This document shows, piece by piece, positions 1 through 5,645 of a stretch of 5,732 bases of DNA. A program made the translations under genes and the position numbers. Location of the stretch: assembly GCA_023131705.1 (NCBI GenBank), contig JAGLZG010000243.1, positions 1 through 5,732 of the forward strand. The letters run 5' to 3'. The DNA is from Nanobdellota archaeon (lineage in GTDB: Archaea > Nanobdellota > Nanobdellia > Woesearchaeales > B3-WOES). The notes beneath the pieces are model-generated. The model was not told the origin of the DNA and ran no database searches. It was given only the letters and a program-made list of their open reading frames with translations. Positions within the stretch are counted from its first letter, which is position 1. Each line of letters begins with the position of its first letter.

Positions 1-3000
1 AATGACAGCTTTAACAGGTTTTATGTTGCATCTGCTTCTCCTTCTTTATTTAGGACATATACAGTAAATGCTTTTAATGATAGCGAACTAGCGCACACTT
101 TATATGCAAACGCTTCTGAAAGTGTTTATATTAATATACATAAAAATATTACATTAGATTACGCATTCATTGATGTAAAGAAAGTTGATTTAGGCATTGT
201 TAATTATGACCCCAATTATAATATTTATACTATGTCTATGAGAAATGGCACTGATGAAATCCTGATTGCAGGGATGAGGGGCTATGTTGCTTTATTAAAT
301 AAAACAGATGGTTCGATAATTGCTGCAATTGATAGTGGTACAACATCTTATATAAGAGATTCCAGTTTTAAACCAGATGGAACAGAAGCTTCATTGGTTA
401 CAGAAGATGGCAAATTACTGTTGTATAATGCTGTGTCAAGAACAATGACATCAAAGACAGCCTCTCCTTATTATTTAACAAGCGTAGCATACTCACCAGA
501 TGGCAGTTATGCTGTTGGTGGCGGCGACTGGAACGGGCCTTTATTTCATTATAATAGCAATACAGGTATTGTTTCAAATCTTTCTAATCAATGCGGCGGA
601 AATTGCTGGATTGAGATAGTAGTTGATATAAAACCAGATGGAACAGAAGCTTTGTTTGCAGGTTATAAAAGCACATATTCTAAAGGAATAACCAAATATA
701 ATCTATCCTGTGGTTTAAGCAGCCTAAATACAAATAATTGGGCAACTTGCGGTACTCTTATCAGCAGCATATCAACAACCTGGAGAGATGTTAAATATAA
801 CCCCAATGGAACAGAAGCCTTAGTTGTTGGTGATGGGGGAAATGCAGTATTATATAATTCATCTGATGATAGTATAACAGTCCTGACAACAGGAACAACA
901 AAGTCTCTTAGGGGTGTTTCTTACACTCCTGATGGAACACAGGCAATTATTACTGGTTTAGGAGGTATTGCTTTGGTTTTTAATAGCTCATGCAATCCAG
1001 TTTTGTGCAATCTTTCTACAGGCAAAAATGTTAATCTAAATGATATTGAATTTGATAATAACAGCAATGCTATTATGGTAGGTAGCGGAAGGATTGCTTT
1101 ACGCTATAATGCAACTGATAATGCGCTTACAACCTTAAGGGATGGGACAAGCGGGATATTATATCATATTGCAGCAAAACCAAACAGCGATATGGCGTTA
1201 ATAGTGGGAGATGAAGGCCAGGTTTTTAAATATAATTTTACAACAAAGGCAATGACAACACTTGATTCAGGGGTTACTTTTACATTCAACTCTGTTTTTT
1301 TTAACTGGAATGGCTCAGAAGCATTAATTGTCGGTGATTCCGGAACTGTTTTAAGGTATAATTCCACAGACTCTTCTTTTACGAATTTGACAACATCAAC
1401 AACAGTATCATTATTAGATGTTTCTTATAGGAATGGGACTAATGAAGCATTGATTTCTGGAAATAATAAAAAATTATTATTTTATAACTTAAGTTCTATC
1501 AGTGATATTTCCGGTAATCTGCCTGGCAGCTTTCCAACTGGTTTTCCAATATTAGCAGTTTCTTATTCCCCTGATGGGAGCATAGCATTAATGGGTGCGT
1601 GGGGCAGGATGATGAAATACCAGTCATCTGATGGAACTATAACAATGGTAGAAAGAGAAGGTGCTGGAACAGGTGTAGCCATGTGGCCTCATAAGATTGC
1701 ATGGAATCCTGATGGAACAGAGGCATTGATAGCAGGAGATAGTGGAGGAGCTAAGTGGAATTTAGGCTGTTCTTCTGGCATGATTGGGGCAGTGGCTTTG
1801 TATAACACCAGCAAAGGAAAGATTGATGATACTTATTGTTTTGGATATAACTACTTGGAAGATGTTGCATTTAGCCCTGATGGAACAGAAGCTTTGATAG
1901 TAGGAAGAGAAGGGGATTTAGGGAAATATAATTCTTCAGGCGGGAGTTTATCTAATTCAATAACAAAACTGTCAAGTGGAACAAGTGGCGCTTTATTTGG
2001 TGTGGATTACAGAAGAGATGGAGTGGCAAATGAGGCCTTGCTTGTTGTAGGGGACAATAAACAAGTTTTGTTTTATGATGGTGAAAGGGTTTTAACAGAC
2101 CCGGAGGTTTGGCTTGATGATAGGAAAATATGGAATTACACAGGAGATTTTAATGGTTCTGATACAATTAACATTACACAAAATTTAACAGATTACCTTG
2201 ACGGATGTTCTGAAAAACCAGGTGGAACATGCGATGTTCCTTTTTTGGTGAATAGCAGTGGTGGAACTGCTTTAATGAGACTGGAAAATATCAATATTTC
2301 CTACCAGTACAATAGTTCTATAACATCATCTGATACAATATATGAATACAGCTGGAATGAAACAACCCATGAATGGAATATTTCAACTCTTGGTGAACAA
2401 AGTTTAGGATTTTATGCTGTTGCTGTTGGCAAAGGAAGAAATGATACTACATATAGAGTTTATGGTGCAAATACAGATGGCCATGGCTATGAATATACAT
2501 GGAACTCTACAGCAGGAAACTGGAGCGTATTGGATATGGATGGAGTTGCAGGTTATGAATTATATGATGTATATATAGGCGATGGAAGAAATGACAGCAC
2601 AACAAGAGTGTATTTTACTTCTATAAAAGGATATGGCTATGAATACACATGGAATGCCACAAATTCTAATTTTACTATAGCCACTTTAGGTCGTCTTGGA
2701 AAAAAGACTTATGCAATTACATCAGGAGATGGGCAAAATACTGATCAAAACAAAATATATAGTTCAGATAGGAGCTATCAGATAAGTGAAGCTACATATA
2801 ATGCTGGTTCGTGGAGCCTTGTCAGGGTAGGAGCAACTACAAACAGGGGATATTATTCAGACGATGTAAAATTGATAGATACAAAAAATGATGATGTTAT
2901 GAGGGTGTACAGTACAAGGACAGATGGCAGCTTGTATGTAAATGAATATTATAAAACTATTGATGACGAGGTTGGTGCTCCTGCATCATTCATGTCTGGT

Positions 3001-4698
3001 GAATATTCTATAAACTTTTCATGGAAATCATCTGATTCACTTACACAATTAGCAGGAATCGTATCTTGTTCAAAAAAAGGAGAAAATGAGATATTAATTG
3101 AAACCGATTTGGATCTTCTTAATACAACAATATGTGAAGATACTGATGGAGATCATTCTACCTTCAATGACTGCAATATTTTGTGGAATACTACTACAGC
3201 AGACGATGGGACTAATTATTTTATCTTATTGCGCATGGATGATGGAATACAAACTGTGCAAACATCTACTGAAGAATTTATAATAGATAATTCTCCACCT
3301 TATCTTGTTTCTGTAGATATTAATCCAAATGATAAGTCAGGTTATATCCCTAATGATACATATGCCTTTACTGTGGATTATGCTGATAGATATTCAGGGA
3401 TCAGCTTAGTTACTTTTAATTTTAATGGAACAAATTATTCAACATCTAAGATGAATAATAAGTATTATGCAAATATTTCAAATCTTTTTATTGGAGATTA
3501 TGATTACCATTTAACAGGTGTTGATGGTGCTGGAAATGTTAACAAAACATCAAATTATAGCTACAGGGTGAATATAATCTATTCTGTTTCGCCAGAAAAA
3601 GAAAAGGTTAAGACATTTAATGGTTTAAGTGTTGATTTTGACCAGCTTTCATATGACCCAAATAATTTAACATATGAATGGTTATTGGATAGGGAAACCA
3701 TATCATCTAATCAGACATGGACTTACTCCTCTGTATTATATGATATTGGAGAACATAGTGTAACCACTAATGTTTATGATAATGATATTCCTTTTAATGA
3801 TACACATTCATGGACCGTGGATGTATGGCTGAGAGGAGATACAGACCACGATGTAGAGGGTGATTATGATGTTGATATTTGGGATTTAGCCAAGATAGGC
3901 CTTTGTTATGGCTGCTCATCTGATAAAGGATGCTGGTTAGATTGTGAGAATGCTGATGTAGATCTGGATAATAAGGTTCATCTTCTGGATTTGGCAACAG
4001 TTGGGTATTATTATGGGACGGAATATGAAAAACAAAAAATTGTCTCATTGGCAGCTGAAGACGAAAACATTACACAATATATCTATCAGTATAATTATTC
4101 ATTAGCCTCAGCTAATATCACCTATGATAATCATGGCAATACATTTACAGGAAAATTAATTGGGCATAATCTAAAGCCCAACTTTAGCTATCAAATGAAA
4201 CTTGAAGGAAAACCAGCTTGCATATATGGAGATGATGGGGATAATGTTTCAAATGAAAAGATAGGTTATATAGGAAGATGGTGGGATCATGATTATTGCA
4301 CTACCACATGCAATATTGGCGATGAATGGGTTGAAGAGCATCCAGACCATTGTATAACAGGTTATATATTATTTGATCATTTCACAACAGATGGAAACGG
4401 AAACATTGAAAAAAATTTTAGTATTGATAGCTCATATCATGTTTTATGGTGCTCTGCTCCTGAAGGTGGAAATAACAATAATTATTTAGCTGGCGGTTAT
4501 TGCCCTGCTAATAATTTATGGGCAGAACCCCAGTCTTCAAATCCAACAAGACCACCGCCAGGAGAAGTTAATATGTCTAATGGCAATTATTCATTGAGAT
4601 TTTTATTAACAGAAGAAAGCTTCCACAATGCCTCAACAGGGCAATGGCCAACTGTTATGTCAGCAGATAATATAATCTTTGATATTGGGGTGAACTAA
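1..4698 (+). CDS. Giant multidomain secreted/surface protein with beta-propellers and a dockerin (5' partial)
   Basis: The frame is open from base 1 to the TAA at 4696-4698, giving 1565 visible residues; residue numbers here count from base 1. The ATG at 232 (residue 78) is internal: the 77 codons before it contain no stop, and no ribosome site or signal peptide accompanies it. Domain order: tail of a beta-rich, probably Ig-like domain (1-68); 14 propeller repeats (about 81-699); a beta module with a cysteine pair (700-769); a second propeller-like repeat array (777-987); Ig/FN-like (994-1096), Ig-like (1097-1192) and PKD-like (1193-1276) domains; dockerin (1277-1339); cysteine-rich C-terminal domain (1340-1565). 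More than 50 N-x-S/T sequons and about 23 cysteines, mostly in close pairs, point to an exported, glycosylated, disulfide-bonded protein. No catalytic domain and no hydrophobic C-terminal anchor are visible. Inferred role: a display or adhesion arm docked onto a cohesin partner, most simply the product of the next gene, 2 bp downstream. The specific ligand is unknown. Confidence 0.93.
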   Translation, partial: NDSFNRFYVASASPSLFRTYTVNAFNDSELAHTLYANASESVYINIHKNITLDYAFIDVKKVDLGIVNYDPNYNIYTMSMRNGTDEILIAGMRGYVALLNKTDGSIIAAIDSGTTSYIRDSSFKPDGTEASLVTEDGKLLLYNAVSRTMTSKTASPYYLTSVAYSPDGSYAVGGGDWNGPLFHYNSNTGIVSNLSNQCGGNCWIEIVVDIKPDGTEALFAGYKSTYSKGITKYNLSCGLSSLNTNNWATCGTLISSISTTWRDVKYNPNGTEALVVGDGGNAVLYNSSDDSITVLTTGTTKSLRGVSYTPDGTQAIITGLGGIALVFNSSCNPVLCNLSTGKNVNLNDIEFDNNSNAIMVGSGRIALRYNATDNALTTLRDGTSGILYHIAAKPNSDMALIVGDEGQVFKYNFTTKAMTTLDSGVTFTFNSVFFNWNGSEALIVGDSGTVLRYNSTDSSFTNLTTSTTVSLLDVSYRNGTNEALISGNNKKLLFYNLSSISDISGNLPGSFPTGFPILAVSYSPDGSIALMGAWGRMMKYQSSDGTITMVEREGAGTGVAMWPHKIAWNPDGTEALIAGDSGGAKWNLGCSSGMIGAVALYNTSKGKIDDTYCFGYNYLEDVAFSPDGTEALIVGREGDLGKYNSSGGSLSNSITKLSSGTSGALFGVDYRRDGVANEALLVVGDNKQVLFYDGERVLTDPEVWLDDRKIWNYTGDFNGSDTINITQNLTDYLDGCSEKPGGTCDVPFLVNSSGGTALMRLENINISYQYNSSITSSDTIYEYSWNETTHEWNISTLGEQSLGFYAVAVGKGRNDTTYRVYGANTDGHGYEYTWNSTAGNWSVLDMDGVAGYELYDVYIGDGRNDSTTRVYFTSIKGYGYEYTWNATNSNFTIATLGRLGKKTYAITSGDGQNTDQNKIYSSDRSYQISEATYNAGSWSLVRVGATTNRGYYSDDVKLIDTKNDDVMRVYSTRTDGSLYVNEYYKTIDDEVGAPASFMSGEYSINFSWKSSDSLTQLAGIVSCSKKGENEILIETDLDLLNTTICEDTDGDHSTFNDCNILWNTTTADDGTNYFILLRMDDGIQTVQTSTEEFIIDNSPPYLVSVDINPNDKSGYIPNDTYAFTVDYADRYSGISLVTFNFNGTNYSTSKMNNKYYANISNLFIGDYDYHLTGVDGAGNVNKTSNYSYRVNIIYSVSPEKEKVKTFNGLSVDFDQLSYDPNNLTYEWLLDRETISSNQTWTYSSVLYDIGEHSVTTNVYDNDIPFNDTHSWTVDVWLRGDTDHDVEGDYDVDIWDLAKIGLCYGCSSDKGCWLDCENADVDLDNKVHLLDLATVGYYYGTEYEKQKIVSLAAEDENITQYIYQYNYSLASANITYDNHGNTFTGKLIGHNLKPNFSYQMKLEGKPACIYGDDGDNVSNEKIGYIGRWWDHDYCTTTCNIGDEWVEEHPDHCITGYILFDHFTTDGNGNIEKNFSIDSSYHVLWCSAPEGGNNNNYLAGGYCPANNLWAEPQSSNPTRPPPGEVNMSNGNYSLRFLLTEESFHNASTGQWPTVMSADNIIFDIGVN
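241..2097 (+). repeat. Fourteen WD40/Ycf48-like beta-propeller repeats inside the first CDS
   Basis: Repeats begin near bases 241, 370, 493, 631, 799, 925, 1054, 1177, 1303, 1429, 1567, 1705, 1873 and 2011. Each starts with a turn like PDGTEAL, followed by a strand (IVGD), a glycine turn, a strand ending in YN, a polar TxLTTGTT-type segment, and a strand ending VxY just before the next PDG. This matches the four-strand rhythm of a propeller blade. Most copies are 41-46 residues; copies 4 and 12 are both about 56 because of cysteine-containing insertions. Cysteine pairs in copies 3, 4, 6 and 12 suggest disulfides. The sequence just before 241 (around DLGIVNY) could supply the outer strand of the first blade. 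Fourteen copies fit two seven-bladed rings, but the blade count per ring is inference. WD40-like, YVTN-like and Ycf48-like propellers all resemble this; I cannot assign one family. The probable role is ligand or protein binding outside the cell. Confidence 0.85.
2098..2307 (+). other. Small beta-rich module with a cysteine pair linking the two propeller regions
   Basis: This stretch encodes residues 700-769, starting DPEVWLDD and continuing through IWNYTGDF, a short helix-like NLTDYLDG segment, a Cys-x7-Cys pair (residues 736 and 744), CDVPFLVNSSGG, and a closing strand LENINISY. The pattern of a DPxVWLD opening, a middle CDVPF motif and a final strand ending INISY resembles a module I associate with archaeal surface proteins, possibly with a galactose-binding or jelly-roll fold. 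I cannot name the family. It runs directly into the second repeat array, so its last strand may contribute to that fold. Confidence 0.5.
2329..2961 (+). repeat. Second propeller-like array of about 50-residue GDGRND...RVY...YEYTW repeats
   Basis: Full repeats begin near bases 2428, 2578 and 2725. An incomplete copy precedes them at 2329 (YEYSWNETTHEW) and another follows at 2875 (IDTKNDDVMRVY). The consensus is GDGRND, then RVY, a short DG turn, YEYTWN, a tryptophan-containing strand, LG, and a strand leading to the next GDG. The spacing of 49-50 residues is very regular. The array begins with the second half of a repeat and ends with the first half, the arrangement expected if the two halves close one blade of a ring. 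That gives four blades, or five if the flanking sequence contributes. The fold resembles FG-GAP/VCBS-type or tachylectin-like propellers, usually carbohydrate or protein binding; this assignment is by pattern only. The motif is unrelated to the PDGTEAL repeats upstream. Confidence 0.7.
2980..3828 (+). other. Three tandem Ig/fibronectin/PKD-like stalk domains
   Basis: The first (bases 2980-3288) runs from a strand INFSWKSSDS to ILWNTTTADDGTNYFILLRMDDG and ends FIIDNSPP, the typical end of archaeal Ig/FN-like domains on surface proteins. It contains an acidic loop with Asp at residues 1047, 1049 and 1051 that may bind calcium, and three cysteines. The second (3289-3576) has the bacterial-type Ig-like pattern: a proline-rich start, YAFTVDYAD, a central SGISLVTFNFNG and a terminal GVDGAGNVNKTS. 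The third (3577-3828) is PKD-like: VDFDQLSYDPNNLTYEWLLD, followed by YDIGEHSVTTNVYD. Such domains usually act as rigid spacers that hold functional modules away from the cell surface. Boundaries are approximate. Confidence 0.7.
3829..4017 (+). other. Dockerin domain (two EF-hand-like calcium loops) inside the first CDS
   Basis: Two 12-residue loops separated by a 23-residue linker match the duplicated calcium-binding segments of type I dockerins. Loop 1 (bases 3850-3885, residues 1284-1295) has Asp at positions 1, 5, 9 and 12 and Glu at position 3, followed by LAKIG; extra aspartates just before it (GDTDHD) offer alternative ligands. Loop 2 (bases 3955-3990, residues 1319-1330) has Asp at 1, 3, 5 and 12 and His at position 9, followed by LATVG. 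Each loop is followed by the short helix that contacts cohesin in known complexes. The linker holds four cysteines (residues 1302, 1305, 1311, 1315). The domain sits about 225 residues before the C-terminus rather than at the end. A cohesin is encoded by the next gene, which strongly supports the call. Confidence 0.88.
4018..4695 (+). other. Cysteine-rich C-terminal domain of unknown function
   Basis: Residues 1340-1565 follow the dockerin directly. Visible landmarks are a strand GNTFTGKLIGHNL, the segment NFSYQMKLEGKPAC, an acidic loop YGDDGDNVSNE, an aromatic IGYIGRWWDHDYC, GYILFDHFTTDGNGN, then SYHVLW and a proline-rich loop (NPTRPPPG) before the final strands. Six cysteines (residues 1407, 1433, 1437, 1451, 1484, 1501) could form three disulfides. 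The motif set of a KLEGKP strand, a GRWW turn, an FDxFTTDxNGN strand and a SYHVLW strand looks like a conserved beta-sandwich module of archaeal surface proteins. I cannot attach a family name or a function. There is no membrane segment, sorting tripartite signal or basic tail at the end. Confidence 0.6.
4687..4693 (+). promoter_or_regulatory. Ribosome binding site of the cohesin gene
   Basis: GGGGTGA, ending in an exact GGTGA match to the archaeal anti-Shine-Dalgarno sequence, lies 7 bases before the ATG at 4701 and overlaps the last codons of the upstream gene. It decides the start of the downstream gene and indicates translation from a shared mRNA. Confidence 0.8.
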
Positions 4699-4700
4699 TA

Positions 4701-4769
4701 ATGAAAAAAATAATAAAAAGAACAATATGGATTTTAATGTTTTTGTTTTTGGTAGAGGGTGCTATAGCA
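4701..4769 (+). other. Signal peptide of the cohesin protein
   Basis: Residues 1-23 show the three-part Sec pattern: positive N-region KKIIKR, hydrophobic core WILMFLFLV, and a small-residue cleavage motif AIA before VNN. No cysteine follows the cleavage site, so this is not a lipoprotein. Confidence 0.85.
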
Positions 4770-5645
4770 GTTAATAATGTGTATGTCAATCCAGCAAATC
4801 AAACTGTGGATAATAGTTTTGAAATATCTATAGATATAAATGCAACTGATAAGATTTTCAGTGCTGACATTACATTATTATTTAATAAAAGCATCTTAAA
4901 TGGCTTTAGTATAATTGAAGGAGATTTTTTGAAAAAAGACGGGGCAGCTACTTCCATTGCAACAAGTGATATAGATAATGCAAATGGAGAAATATCCTTT
5001 GCTATAACCAGATATGAAAACCAAACAGGTGTAAATGGAACTGGGACTATATGTAAAATAGTTTTTAGTCTAAAAAATAAAGGTGATAGTTTTTTGAATC
5101 TTGATGCTGAATTAATAGAAGCCTCTTATTCACCTCCAGTAAGTGTCCCATCAACAACTATTAACGGTTCTGTCACTGTTATCAGCCAATTATATAATTT
5201 AACTTTAACAGATGGCTGGAATCTATTTTCATTGCCAATCAGGCCAGTTGAGAATGTATCAATAGATCCGCTTTATAGTTATGTAGATGGGAGCTATAAA
5301 AAATTGGACAACGTAGCTGGCTTTATAGGCTTTTGGACTAACACAACAGGAGATATTGTAATTGAAGGTATTGGAATTAATAATACAATATTTAATTTAA
5401 AAAAAGACTGGAATCTAATTAATTACCCCTCATCAACAGAAAATAATATCAGTTATGTTTTAGGAAATGTATCTGATGATTATTCAGCTGTTTTTGCCTA
5501 TGAAAATAATGAATGGAAGTCATTTAATCCGCATAGAGCCTATGCATTGAATACGCTGGATAAAATGAAACCAGGATTGGGATATTGGATAAAGCTCAAT
5601 GATGATGTGGAGTGGTGGTTTGATGGAGCTTTTAGGAAAAATTAA
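4701..5645 (+). CDS. Secreted cohesin-domain protein with C-terminal GWNL-type repeats
   Basis: The complete gene encodes 314 residues. The ATG at 4701 is supported by a GGTGA site 7 bases upstream and by the signal peptide that begins at once: a basic start (MKKIIKR), a hydrophobic core to about residue 19, and a likely cleavage after AIA at residue 23. Residues 24-161 form a cohesin domain, the receptor for dockerins. Residues 164-308 carry two related repeats with GWNLFSLP / DWNLINYP openings and GFWTN / GYWIKL closings, a pattern seen in archaeal surface proteins whose role is not known to me. The mature protein has about a dozen N-x-S/T sequons and a single cysteine (residue 118), unlike its cysteine-rich neighbour. 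It has no C-terminal membrane anchor, so it may attach by its GWNL repeats, by glycan contacts, or be released. The gene lies 2 bp after the dockerin protein's stop and is probably cotranscribed. The inferred role is the calcium-dependent docking partner of that protein. Confidence 0.93.
   Translation: MKKIIKRTIWILMFLFLVEGAIAVNNVYVNPANQTVDNSFEISIDINATDKIFSADITLLFNKSILNGFSIIEGDFLKKDGAATSIATSDIDNANGEISFAITRYENQTGVNGTGTICKIVFSLKNKGDSFLNLDAELIEASYSPPVSVPSTTINGSVTVISQLYNLTLTDGWNLFSLPIRPVENVSIDPLYSYVDGSYKKLDNVAGFIGFWTNTTGDIVIEGIGINNTIFNLKKDWNLINYPSSTENNISYVLGNVSDDYSAVFAYENNEWKSFNPHRAYALNTLDKMKPGLGYWIKLNDDVEWWFDGAFRKN
4770..5183 (+). other. Cohesin domain
   Basis: Residues 24-161 follow the cohesin beta-sandwich sequence: VYVNPANQTVDNSFEISIDI for the first strands, then DKIFSADITLLFNKSIL with the hallmark alternating strand after the aspartate, SIIEGDFL, a central ANGEISFAITR strand, GTGTICKIVFSLKNKG, and a last strand ending NGSVTVI. 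The GTG-x-x-x-KIVFSLK segment is the most diagnostic part. Its length of about 138 residues is typical. The known family function is binding the dockerin face that contains the two calcium loops. Which cohesin type it is cannot be decided by eye. Confidence 0.88.
5190..5624 (+). repeat. Tandem GWNL...GYWI repeats at the C-terminus of the cohesin protein
   Basis: Two diverged copies cover residues 164-227 and 228-308. Copy 1 runs from LTLTDGWNLFSLPI to GFWTNTTGDIVIEG. Copy 2 runs from FNLKKDWNLINYPS through VFAYENNEWKSFNP and LDKMKPGLGYWIKL to DDVEWWF. Copy 1 is shorter and has lost most of the AYxxxxWKSF segment. The pattern of a GWNL opening, an aromatic W/Y strand, then a PGxGYW turn resembles tandem modules on archaeal secreted proteins. 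It is probably a small beta fold; whether it anchors the protein or binds a ligand is unknown. Confidence 0.7.

Noticed and set aside
232..240. ATG at 232 as the start of the large protein
   Set aside because: The frame continues open to base 1. No Shine-Dalgarno motif precedes this ATG and no signal peptide follows it.
1164..1367. Minus-strand open frame of 67 codons
   Set aside because: It lies wholly antisense to propeller repeats 7-9 and recreates their repetitive pattern on the opposite strand. It has no ribosome site and no recognisable domain.
3098..3283. Plus-strand open frame of 61 codons in another frame
   Set aside because: It is an out-of-frame shadow inside the large gene, with no ribosome site and no recognisable product.
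3794..4048. Minus-strand open frame of 84 codons
   Set aside because: It lies antisense to the dockerin coding region. Its His/Pro/Leu-rich composition is what the complement of Asp/Gly-rich codons produces.
2098..4695. Cellulosomal enzyme hidden in the large protein
   Set aside because: The dockerin invites this reading, but every visible segment is repeat, Ig-like or cysteine-rich beta sequence, and I see no glycoside hydrolase, esterase or peptidase active-site motif.
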